64,000 nucleotides of DNA from Botrytis cinerea B05.10 (Eukaryota; Ascomycota; Leotiomycetes; Helotiales; Sclerotiniaceae), in the NCBI RefSeq assembly GCF_000143535.2, contig NC_037310.1, positions 2,666,001 through 2,730,000 on the forward strand. Direction: 5' to 3'. The translations under genes were made by a program, and so were the position numbers. How positions within the stretch are numbered: the first letter of the stretch is position 1; every line of letters begins with the position of its first letter. This document shows positions 45,732 through 55,777 of the stretch, in pieces. The notes beneath the pieces were generated by a model. That model was not told the origin of the DNA. It saw only the letters and a program-made list of their open reading frames with translations, and made no database searches.

Positions 45732-48700
45732 ATGGACAACACTCCGGTCAACAAGCCAAGGCCATCTGGTCTTCCTAGACCTTCACGTCTCCCACGGCCT
45801 TCAGCCTCGAGGGAAAACTTGCGACAGCAACAGCAACCTTCCCGGCCTGCGAGTACTATAAACAACCCACGTTTGCGAAGCACACCGTCGAGAGATCAAC
45901 TATCTGCACCGACATCCTCGAGACAACGTATCGCAGCTCCTGCTGCCAGTCATTTACATCCGCGGCCAATACAGCCCAGGACAAGCTATAGTTCCTTCCG
46001 AAAGCCTCCAACAATTGAACAAGAACAATTTCGGCCAACTTCAAGTGAGGATGGGGATGCGAAGGAACACAGATTCTCTCCAGTAATAAGCGATGACGAA
46101 GAGCTTTTGAGTGGGAGCTCGTCTTCTCGACCTTCCCTATCCGAACGAACAATGGAAACACTGCAGCATATTCCCCCATCGCCAGCTGTTCGGAGGAGAC
46201 AATCGAACTTTTTCAATCCATCGGCTACTCCACGTTCCGTGTCTCGCGCAAGTTCATCATCCAGACCTGGATCCAGTTATCAAAATGATGGGTTTATGAG
46301 ACCACCATCTCGCCGTTCCGTCAGCTCAAGGCCAACATCGAGTGCGGATTCTGCTCAATCAACTACTGACTTCCGGTCATCTTCGGGCACCTTCCGACCT
46401 CCACCCACGAATTATCAAGCATCTACACCAATGAAACGACCAAGTCCTGCAAAGGCACTCAAGACGCCAACGGTTCGAAGTAGCTTCAGTCCTGGAAGCA
46501 TAGCACAGCTTCCCTCTCCTGGTAATGCGTTACAAAGATCTCCAAGTCCGGTAAAACCAGAGAGACTACCTACAATAAAGTCTGGTAGCAAGACATTCAG
46601 TGCCCGATCAGTGAAGGAGCGTGCCTCCGTAACCGGTCTGTTTCGCAAACCTTCAATGCCTTTAATGGATCAATCGTTTGAGGAGGACAGAATTGGTTTT
46701 GGTTCAAGAAAGCTGTCAATGAATTTCAGGGATATTCCTTCTCAGTCTGTCACATCGGCGCCCAGTGAAGAAGTCGCAGAGAAGCGCACTGCCATGAACA
46801 GTATCAGCCCTGTTGATAGAAAGAGGTCAATGAACTTTAAGAGCATTCCTCACAGACCTATGTCATCGGCCTCTAGTGAATCTGCTTCACCCGACAAGAC
46901 GGAAGAAGCGGCAGCGCCGAAATCATCTTTATCCCTTAGAGATCAGATTGCGAAAGCCAAAGCAGCAAAGCGAGCGGCAGCAACCGCAAGTGCCGCGAGC
47001 AATCACGAAGAAGTACCTGTAATTCCTACGGCGAGTTTTGATTTCGGCCTTTCGGATGATCCCTTTAATCAACGCATTGATCCAAATGCCAGTAAAGGCC
47101 TCCTACGCAAACGAATTTCTGCCGCTCGTACAGATGGCCGCCTCAACATCGCTGCCATGGGCCTCAAGGAAATGCCTGAGGAGGTTATGTCCATGTATAA
47201 CCTTGATGCACTTGGTGATCAGGGTGGATCTTGGGCTGAAGCTGTCGATTTAACCAGATTCATTGCGGCTGACAATGAATTTGAATATCTTGGTGACAAC
47301 ATTTTCCCGGATGTCGACCCACGTGAAGCTATGGACGATGATGAGTTCGAAGGCAACATTTTTGGTGGCCTTGAGACATTGGACCTGCATGGCAATCTTC
47401 TGAAAGAGATCCCTGCGGGTCTACGTAGACTTGAGAATTTGACATCTTTGAATCTGGTAAGTTGACCGTCTAACAGTTGATGTACTAGAATGATCAATTG
47501 CTAATTGTTAATAGTCAAACAATAAGTTGGGTAATGAATGCCTCCCAATAATCACACAAATCAATTCTTTACGAGAACTCAAGATAGCAAACAATGGTCT
47601 CTGTGGGACTTTAAGCCCAGATATAGAATGCTTAAAAAATCTCGAAGTTTTAGAGATGCAACACAACGCTCTTGATACATTTCCGGACACGCTATCACAA
47701 TTAGATCGATTGAGGATTCTGAATATCACTGAGAACAGATTCCAATCATTACCTTTTGATATTCTTAGTCGCATACCCCTTATTGAGCTTATAGCTGTCA
47801 AGAACGGCCTCGTCGGTATTCTTGTTACAGGAGCCGTGAAGACCCTTCCACAACTTCAAGTTCTGGACGTCACAAGTAATGCAATTACTGCTCTGTGCGA
47901 ATTAGAGCTCGAGCTACCTTCGCTTCATCAGCTGAGCTGCTCCTCAAACCGCATTGCAACTTTCCCAGATCTGACTTCCTGGTCATCTTTACGCACACTT
48001 ACAGCCGAAGATAATAACCTTTCTGAGCTACCAGCCGGATTTGTCGACCTTCTCAAGGTTAAAAATGTCAATTTTAGCGGAAATAACATCAAAGTTCTGG
48101 ATGATAGAATCGGACAAATGGAGAGTCTTGACATCTTTCGAATAAGTGGAAATCCACTAAGAGAAAGAAAATTCTCAGCAATGTCTACCGAAGACCTGAA
48201 AAACGCTCTACGAGCCCGAATTGCACCAACTGAGCAAGAGAAAGACGGGTTCTTGTCTGAGCCAAGCACTCCAAGTATTTCAAGTCGACCGTCGTCTCCT
48301 CATTGGCCCGTCAAAGAAGGAGGGATTCTAGATCGATCTAGCACGACTTCTCACTCCCTCAATCCAGTGATGGCCGCAGAAGTGGCTGCACGCGATACAA
48401 TCAAAGTTTTGCACTTGCAACATAACAATTTCAGAGAGATACCCAGCTCTATTGCTTTCTTTGCATCTACTCTCACCTCCTTGAGTATCGCTCACAATGA
48501 ATTGACAAGCGACACGTTCCTAAAGGATGACTTAGATCTACCTGCTTTGAAGGAGTTGAACCTCAGCTCCAACACTTTCAACTCTCTACAACCACTCATA
48601 CAGCATCTAAAAGCCCCCAACTTAGAAAAACTCGATATCAGTTTTAATCGTCTTACTTCCTTACCTGTTCTAAAGCCCCATTTCCCTAGCTTGATATTCC

Positions 48701-48984
48701 TCATGGCATCAAACAACACAATCCGTGAATTGCTGCCGGAAGCAGTTCAGGGCTTGAGACATTTGGACTGCAACAGCAACGAGATAAATAGCTTGAATTC
48801 GCGAATCGGGCTTATGGGTGGACCAGATGGATTGCAGACTCTGAATGTCAGTGGAAATCGATTCCGTGTGCCAAAGTACACGATATTGGAGAAAGGTACA
48901 GAGGCCACACTTGCATGGTTGAGAGATAGGATACCCTCTGCAGATATGCCTTCAGGGGAAACTAGTCCGACAGACGTCGATTAG
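45732..48984 (+). CDS. LRRC40-like leucine-rich-repeat protein with long disordered N-terminus, 1,064 aa
   Basis: Exons 45732-47456 and 47515-48984; the 58-bp phase-0 intron falls inside an LRR (SLNL/SNNK). Residues 1-440 are Pro/Ser/Arg-rich and disordered. At about 450 the sequence SKGLLRKRISAARTDGRLNI begins the part that parallels animal LRRC40 (lead-in GLLKAARKSGQLNLS). About 18-20 LRRs follow (LxxLxLxxNxL), for example LETLDLHGNLLKEIPAGL and LRILNITENRFQSLPFDIL. A non-repeat linker of about 100 residues (near residues 810-890) separates two LRR blocks, as in LRRC40. Expected role is protein binding; the partner is unknown. The ATG at 45732 is the first in frame; the frame extends to 45687 without an ATG. 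Confidence 0.85.
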
Positions 48985-49494
48985 AATGTGATTTAATGTA
49001 TTAACTTAGATTATTAAAGTGCTGAAATGGGCGTTGAATGATACTGGGTAGGAGGAGTAATATTCCCCTGTGGACGGGGAATTGACTATCATATATCGTA
49101 TAGTTTTGTAATCAAGATTGTCCTATGGACTATATGTAATATTTCAAACCCTTTCAAATAACTTTCATTCTCCCCAAAAGCATGTCCATGGCTATATATT
49201 TGAGAAACAACTTTAGAATAAGACAATAGGGAAGACAATAGGTAGGATTCTCGAGAAGCGGCACGTGACATAGTCGACGTTTGGGCCCCAATCCAATCGC
49301 GACTGACTGACGAGCTGTCCTCAAATCAACCCAATCCCGAGACAAAAGCAAAATCACAACTTTCCTTACGAACCACACTCCTTTGCCCACCTTTGAGAAT
49401 CTGCCAACTCATACACGCATCACACACCCTGAAGCCCTAACCTTATAAAACACATCAACCCCGAACCTGAGCAATCGCACACGGAATCGCAAAG
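48985..49494. other. Tandem intergenic region upstream of DPM3
   Basis: About 510 bp holding the 3' flank of the LRR gene and the DPM3 promoter. A TATAAAA sequence lies at 49444-49450, 45 bp before the DPM3 ATG. Confidence 0.5.
49444..49450 (+). promoter_or_regulatory. TATA-like element before DPM3
   Basis: TATAAAA 45 bp upstream of the ATG, which would leave only a very short 5' leader. Weak support. Confidence 0.3.
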
Positions 49495-50312
49495 ATGACG
49501 CGCGCACAGCAAACTATCTCTATTGGCTTACTCGTCACTTCGGTATGTTTCTGCCTCTGATTGTATGAATTGGTCATCATGTGTTGGGATTATTGTGTGC
49601 AAATTTGCAAACACATAGTAGGATGTTACGGCAGACTCGGGGGGAGGGGGGCGAACTTGGAATTGGAAAGAGAAATGGACGAATGATTACTGATTCGAGG
49701 AATTTACTTAGTTATACCTGGCAGTTTACTTGGAGTTAATACCTCTTCCTGGAAAGGTTTCTGAGGAGGTCATTCCTGTGGTACGTTATGTTTGTGTTAT
49801 TATCTTTTCTACACCCTCCACCTCTCCCTCTCCCTCTCCCTCTCCTCTCTCCTTTCCCTTCGTGAGCACGCACCGAGGGAAAGAAGGATATGGCTACTTG
49901 TACCATACACATAACATCTCTTCCCGCTCATGATGCCGATCTCTCTCTTCCTGAGAACTGGGAGAAACTCCCTCTCTCCCCTCTCATAGGTGATTGGACA
50001 TACGAGTCCTTTCCCTTCCCTCCGCCCGCTTCTCCCTCCTCGACTTTGTTTTCGCGTCGTGATGGCTCGATCAAATCGATAGCCACAATATCGATCGTCG
50101 CCCACATCAAGAAAACCATCGCTGACTTGGTATTTTTCTTGCGCAAATAGTTGCCATTCTGGGTGTTGGTTTCGTTTGGAGCGTATCTTTTGGGGAAGTT
50201 GGGCTATGGCGTTTTTACATTTAACGATGTGCCCAAGGCGCATGCGGAATTAATGGAGGAGATTGAGTTGGCGAGGAAGGATCTCAGAACGAAAGGTGTG
50301 GATGTCGATTAG
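49495..50312 (+). CDS. DPM3: Dolichol-phosphate mannosyltransferase subunit 3, 92 aa
   Basis: Three small exons, 49495-49542, 49712-49780 and 50151-50312, total exactly 93 codons. The first reads MTRAQQTISIGLLVTS, the second LYLAVYLELIPLP..EVIPV, the third LPFWVLVSFGAYLLGKLGYG and then TFNDVPKAHAELMEEIELAR, ending KGVDVD. This matches fungal DPM3 in length and at every landmark. DPM3 is a small ER membrane protein that anchors the DPM synthase catalytic subunit, which makes dolichol-phosphate mannose for N-glycans, O-mannose and GPI anchors. Two N-terminal hydrophobic helices and a C-terminal coiled coil are visible. The second intron, 370 bp, is unusually long. Because the exons are small, automatic ORF calling easily misses this gene. 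Confidence 0.93.
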
Positions 50313-50731
50313 ATGGTGAAGGACGTCGTATTTCAGGCAAGGAGAGGCAACGCGAATGGATATTGAGTGTCATATTGGCAGCGGGTTGGAGTCGGAAGGT
50401 TGAATGGATGGAGTAAATTTGTCGAATAATTGAAGGGATATTCTTTACATTGGCGTGCCGTTCGTTAAGGTGCGAGGGATAAGTGAAGAGTGTGTTCTAC
50501 AAGACCAAGCCGTGATTGAGCATATCTATCTACAGTGTATGGTATACAGGCACCAATGAGATCTACCGCATTCCCTTATGCCTCTACGCTGTGAGCGTCT
50601 GGTTCTTTATCTTTTGTACTCCATAAGAGCACCTCTATTTGCTGCAATCGTACCAATATTCTTCTGGTGCCTCCTGTTCGTGTCCTTCCATTTGATACCA
50701 TCTAATAAGTCGCGGAGAGAATTTGTCTCCA
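50313..50731. other. Convergent 3' spacer
   Basis: About 420 bp between DPM3 and the OXLD1-like gene, which end toward each other. Nothing besides UTR-like sequence seen. Confidence 0.5.
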
Positions 50732-51415
50732 TTACCCCGTCGTGCCTTCTCTTTGATGCTTTTCCTTTAACTTCTTTTCCTGCGCCATGAAAGCTCTTAT
50801 GCCAACCGGCACTCCTTCAAATAAGTCGTCGCTATTCCCATCCCCTCCTATATCCCAGTTTCCCTCGCTCCCGCCACCATCATCATCCATACTCGTAGCT
50901 GCCTGCGCCAAAATCCCCGTACTTTCTTTCCTCCTTTCTTTCTTCAACGCTCTATCCGCATCTTTCTTAGCAGCAGCCCACTCCTCAATTTCATCCCGAT
51001 AGCGATCCCAAACACAATTCACACACCCACTCATACAACAATTATCTGGTTCTTCTGGGCGAGGCGGGACGAGGACTCCTGCTATACGTTGACTTTTGCG
51101 CAGGATCTCGGTCCGTCGTTCTAAAGGGGAGGAGAGACGAGAGGAGAAAAGAATTGAGGGTTCGGGGTCTGCGGCGGGTTCTGTAGGAGAAGATGCAGTT
51201 ATAGGCGGATTTGAAGGAGAGGCAGTAGTGGGGGGCGCGGAGGATATTTCTGGAGAAGAAGAGGAGAGGAGTAAGGAGTAGTAGTCGCCTACAGGGTGGG
51301 CTTGGTGGGCTGGCTTATTGGATGTAGATTCGTGGCGTGGAAACGAGGGGAGTTGGCGGATTGAGGGTGGGAGTTTGAGGCGTTGTGACAGTCGGAGTAG
51401 GGTTCTTGGTTCCAT
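50732..51415 (-). CDS. OXLD1-like protein (oxidoreductase-like domain), 227 aa
   Basis: Single exon, ATG at 51415. The N-terminal 25 residues (MEPRTLLRLSQRLKLPPSIR) are Arg-rich, amphipathic and free of acid after residue 2, as in a mitochondrial presequence. A Ser/Pro/Thr-rich linker follows. The domain PPRPEEPDNCCMSGCVNCVW, then DRYRDEIEEWAAAKKDAD (about residues 115-155), is the Pfam 'Oxidored-like' core with its four conserved cysteines in CCxxGCxxC. Family proteins are small and mitochondrial, and despite the name no enzymatic activity follows from sequence. The C-terminal 70 residues are Gly/Asp/Lys-rich and unique. Its divergent neighbour starts at 51965. Confidence 0.8.
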   Translation of the reverse strand: MEPRTLLRLSQRLKLPPSIRQLPSFPRHESTSNKPAHQAHPVGDYYSLLLSSSSPEISSAPPTTASPSNPPITASSPTEPAADPEPSILFSSRLSSPLERRTEILRKSQRIAGVLVPPRPEEPDNCCMSGCVNCVWDRYRDEIEEWAAAKKDADRALKKERRKESTGILAQAATSMDDDGGGSEGNWDIGGDGNSDDLFEGVPVGIRAFMAQEKKLKEKHQREGTTG

Positions 51416-51964
51416 GTTGTGTAGTTCGGTTGTTGTATTAAGAAATGTACTCTGTTCTTTAATTTGTAGGCTTTGTGCTATCGTAAAATCATGAGAGGGG
51501 CGGTTGGATCTTTCAAATGGTTGGTTGATTATACGTAGGTGTAGAATCGGACGGTGGGCGCATTATTTATTTTTCGGGATTGAAGCTTCGGAAAGTTTTC
51601 GAGGAACGTCATCGCTATGAATTGGAATGGTCAGCATCCGCAATAGCATTGAAACTTCACTCCACATTCACGCAGCAACATTCGTTCCAGGTTCAAAACT
51701 GTAATCGCATTTAATATTAATTATGAGAGTTTTCCAAGAACTGTTATAAAACGAAACGGCGTTAAGAATTGATTAATGTTACTATTTCTGTTTAGGTTCA
51801 TGATTGTAGTGAAGTGGTGAACTTTATATTTCTAGCTGTCTCGCGAAACCCCTCTCGTCGCGTCCTCCCAACACGCGATCCCAAATTAAAATAAACATTG
51901 CTTCATAACAACGTATTGTTCTCCAATTGAGACGGCAATGGGATAGCGCAAGACACCCACAGAT
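51416..51964. other. Divergent promoter region, 549 bp
   Basis: Lies between the OXLD1-like gene (-) and the coiled-coil gene (+) and should serve both. No clear TATA box. Confidence 0.5.
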
Positions 51965-54724
51965 ATGGCTGATAATACCCCCTCACGCCGTTCGAAAACT
52001 CCAATCCCCACTGCGAATGTCCCACCAACCCCGAGTCGCATTCCCGTCCCTTCACAATCATCGCGTTATGCCTCGTTTGCCTCTCCGACAAAGGCAAGCT
52101 TAGCACGCCACAATCCGCAAATACTTGCAAGGGCCACTTCTACAGGACCGGAAGTTGGCAGATCTCCGAGTAAAGGGAGAGTACAGAATACTTTCAATAA
52201 TGCGCTGGGAAACACACCGCAAAGAGAAAGAGGAAGAAGTGTCACTATTGGTGCAGAACGATCAATTCCAGGATCGACCAGGAATGGAAGAGATGAAACG
52301 ATTACTCGCACACCCACGAGGGCTCGATCGATTGGAGGTGGGATGGCATCGAAACCAAGGAGAATGTCAAGATCCCCTGCCAAACGACCAATCGCAAACG
52401 AAACTCCAAGAAGCAATTTCAAGCCCGCGGCAGAATTTGAGAATATTCAGGGAATTGCAAATCCATTCAAAAAGACGGGATTAAGAAGGTCGCCCGTACC
52501 GGGACAAAGTAGCCAGCCTACGGCAGAACCGCAAGAACAACCGCAAGACGATTTCAATCCTTTCAAGAAAACTGGGCTAAGGAGGTCACCACCTGCTGCA
52601 GGGCCGGCATCAGGACCAACTGTGCCTCAAATGTCCATAGAAATGGATGAGTCTGTCTCTACCACTCCAAAAGATTCAGCACCTTTACATGCCTCTACTA
52701 CACCAAAGGACCCAGTGCCTGTGTTCCCTTCAACGACACCCAAAGAACCAACGCCTGTATATGCTTCAACTACACCGAAAGAGCCAGTACCTGTTCAAGC
52801 TTTAGAGCCTTTTCTTAGGGCTCCAGAAGAAGTGGTCATTAGAAGTCGAGGTTCAAGTCAACTTCGTTCTTCTCAAGCTTTTGGGTCTATTAGTGTTCCA
52901 GGTACACAAGTTGCACAATCAGCTGAATCTGCTTTGCCTGCGAGCCCCGCCGAACCCTCTCCAGCTCCAGAGGAGGAAGAGATTGTGCCCGACTCTCAAA
53001 CCGCAGACCAAGTTGTTTCCACTACCCCAAATGATCCTATGCCACCTCACCCACGGACCTTACAAACAGATGCCGCTTTTGTAATCGATGTACCTCAACA
53101 ACAGGAAGTAGAAGATGATCCTCAAGTTCCCGAGCTTCCAAAGTCTGATGATGTAAATCCGTTGATGAGTGATGACTCTCCCACCGAGCGTAAAGCGCGA
53201 CAATTATCTATGTCTAGGCCAGCGCAACGGCCACTGTTTACGTTTTCGGAAAAGACGTTTCTATCTCCATCTAAAGCAAGACAGAAACCCGCAACACCAG
53301 AAGAGCCTGACTTGCCACCGACGCCCACGCAGCGTGGTATCGCGGATCCAGTCGTTACAACAGCACCTGTTGGAATTCACAATACTCCAAGCAAGACTGC
53401 TCGAAGGAATAGGGCCCTAGGCGCAAAGATGAAGTCATCTCCATTGAAACCACGTCCAGAATCTCCTCCAGAAGTAGATGCACCACAAGAGCCACCTGCT
53501 AAGAGACGAAAGTCCGCTAGATTTTCGATTCCGCATGATCCGCATGCAGCGAAGAAGAAAGTTAGAGATGATCTTCTCAAAGAATTACAGCAATTGCAAG
53601 CCGATGTCAGTCTAGCGAATCAGGAGAATGAGAGGATACGTTTGCACTACGAGTCGAACAGTACAAAACCGCCAAGAGCATCAAACCCCGAAGAGATACT
53701 AGATTTACTTCTACGCTCAACTGCAATTGAGAAACAAGAGAGGCCAGAAAACGTAAGCGCTTTGAAAGCCACTAATCTCTTCTTACCATTTTCTGGGCGG
53801 CGCAAAGCCCGACAAACAGTTATACCACCGGTTGAGAAGCCTCTTCCATCATATCTTCCTATAGCACTTGACGATCCACTTCCGCATTTGCAACTATTCA
53901 GTCATCTGACATACACATCCAACATTACTCTCCTTCCACCTGCACCCATTTCGTCCAACGAATCTACTACGGAACTTCTCGTACCGACTCTACAACATCA
54001 TCAAATCTCTGCATCTCATCCTTCTGGACTTTTCAGCGCACGCCTTTCTATGATAGTCGACACCTCTTCTCTGACCATATCCTCGCTTAATGTGGATTCA
54101 TTAGATCCTAACGCAGAGCCCGAACTCGGACCATTCGTGCGGCGACGAGCAAGTGGTGATGGGCCACACACAAAAGACATCGGTACAGTCTGTTGGGCGA
54201 TGGGGAGGTGGACCGAAGTATCCGTGGCAAGAGCAAAGTTTTGGTGTGATGCTGAAAGAGAATTTGGGACAGCAGAAGCCAGGAGGAAAAGTATAGAGAA
54301 GCAAGGGAAGAAAAGAAGGAAGAGAAAGGCTGTTGAAGATGACGAGGAAGATGACGCGGAGGGAGAAGAAAAGTCCAGGAAGTGGACGAGAAGGGAGTTG
54401 TTTAGACAGATGGGACGGACGAATCTTGTTCTTGATGGGGATGATGTCCAGATTCGAGTAGGGTGGAAGATTGGTTTTGACTGGATGGGCGATGCGGAGA
54501 GTCATTTGGATCTTGATATAGGCTTGCCTAGCAGCTGTAAGTACAAGTCTTTCAAGCATGTCGTCGATAAATTTGGTGATACTAACACTCGTGTAGGGCA
54601 TAAACAAGACGATCGTAAGAGTTTGAGTAAGATTAAAGATATGTTCGGAAAACTAGTTAAGGAGAAGGGGCCACTGGGAGCTCTGAGAATTACTGTAGGA
54701 CTTGTCATGGCAGAGTCTTCGTGA
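51965..54724 (+). CDS. Coiled-coil protein with C-terminal globular domain, possible kinetochore-type protein, about 899 aa
   Basis: ATG at 51965. A 60-bp in-frame intron, 54537-54596, is marked by GTAAGT, ACTAAC and TAG; splicing gives LPSSWHKQDD, so the unspliced frame of 919 codons overstates the protein by 20. Residues 1-520 are disordered and Ser/Pro/Thr/Arg-rich, with duplicated NPFKKTGLRRSP motifs and four 'TTPKxxxPV' repeats. A basic stretch (PPAKRRKSARFSIP) could be a nuclear localisation signal. A heptad coil (about 523-565) leads into a globular region of about 330 residues with an acidic-basic insert. The coil followed by a beta-rich domain ending 'LGPFV' recalls inner-kinetochore RWD proteins (CENP-P/Ctf19 or CENP-O type). 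That is only a weak structural impression, and I do not recognise the family. Confidence 0.82.
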   Translation: MADNTPSRRSKTPIPTANVPPTPSRIPVPSQSSRYASFASPTKASLARHNPQILARATSTGPEVGRSPSKGRVQNTFNNALGNTPQRERGRSVTIGAERSIPGSTRNGRDETITRTPTRARSIGGGMASKPRRMSRSPAKRPIANETPRSNFKPAAEFENIQGIANPFKKTGLRRSPVPGQSSQPTAEPQEQPQDDFNPFKKTGLRRSPPAAGPASGPTVPQMSIEMDESVSTTPKDSAPLHASTTPKDPVPVFPSTTPKEPTPVYASTTPKEPVPVQALEPFLRAPEEVVIRSRGSSQLRSSQAFGSISVPGTQVAQSAESALPASPAEPSPAPEEEEIVPDSQTADQVVSTTPNDPMPPHPRTLQTDAAFVIDVPQQQEVEDDPQVPELPKSDDVNPLMSDDSPTERKARQLSMSRPAQRPLFTFSEKTFLSPSKARQKPATPEEPDLPPTPTQRGIADPVVTTAPVGIHNTPSKTARRNRALGAKMKSSPLKPRPESPPEVDAPQEPPAKRRKSARFSIPHDPHAAKKKVRDDLLKELQQLQADVSLANQENERIRLHYESNSTKPPRASNPEEILDLLLRSTAIEKQERPENVSALKATNLFLPFSGRRKARQTVIPPVEKPLPSYLPIALDDPLPHLQLFSHLTYTSNITLLPPAPISSNESTTELLVPTLQHHQISASHPSGLFSARLSMIVDTSSLTISSLNVDSLDPNAEPELGPFVRRRASGDGPHTKDIGTVCWAMGRWTEVSVARAKFWCDAEREFGTAEARRKSIEKQGKKRRKRKAVEDDEEDDAEGEEKSRKWTRRELFRQMGRTNLVLDGDDVQIRVGWKIGFDWMGDAESHLDLDIGLPSSCKYKSFKHVVDKFGDTNTRVGHKQDDRKSLSKIKDMFGKLVKEKGPLGALRITVGLVMAESS

Positions 54725-55777
54725 TGGATTAGGAACTGAAATTAATGTTATATTTTTGATACCCTACTGATTGATGAGCAATACTATTCGGCTGATACTT
54801 TGGAGTGTTAGGCGAACGTCTAGATGGAATGTTTAACATCAATTTAATAGAGATATTGGAACAACGTTTTAAAAAAAAAACTTATGAAGAGGAAATAATA
54901 TGCTTGTGAGTAAAGTTAATAAAATTTGCAATGGCAGCTTCTAGTGAAGGTCTGTAAAGTCTGCTCTCAATGCCTATGAGTACAAAATGTAACTCCAGTC
55001 GGCTTCAAAATTGATCGCTCTTCATGATTGTTAGCAATGTGAATCTCATTCATTCATTGTTTCTCTACTCATTGCGAATACAGTCTATGAATCTGTATTG
55101 CAAATCTGTAGTATGTGTTTATTAACTGAGATTGTTGTCTTGTTACGGATAGCTTTGGGTATTTATAATTAAGTAGTCCTGACTTTTATTTTATTATCGG
55201 GTATTCGATTGTTGTTATGGTTACTGAATGGGTCTCATTCTTTATTCGTCTCATTTCTGGCAACTATGATTGAGTAAGATTGCTCAAGAGGGCGAAGTAC
55301 ATTATCACTGTGATGAAACAATACGGAGTACATTAATGATTCAAGCCCTGTAACTGAAGCTTACAATTCCAGATTTAGACATCGGTGTTACCACGATGTT
55401 GGTTGACAGGGTTTTTACCTATCCCTCATTGGCTCAATGCTGAGATCCTGGAACTCTGAGATTGCCATGTCAAATCATCCGACTCTTGCATACATACAAA
55501 AATGCCCATTTTATTGGGGGTTCAATGATTGCTGAAGTTTGGGTGGCAGTGTGACTTAACTTGTGCCTTAATTTGCACTTCAGACTAGTTGTCGAAACAA
55601 CTCATGATAAGAAAGCCGGGCTGTGTTTCCTCACCCTGGGATTGAGTACATGTCTATTTGTAATACATATAAACTGGTCGATTATTAAATAAAGATTCAT
55701 GATATTCTGGTTTCTCCAACGAGCTTCACGTCACATCCATCTTACCATATCCCACTTGTTTACTCCTTCTCAACAAA
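54725..55777. other. Intergenic region, 1.05 kb
   Basis: AT-rich tandem intergenic DNA; no motif or RNA gene recognised. Confidence 0.5.
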
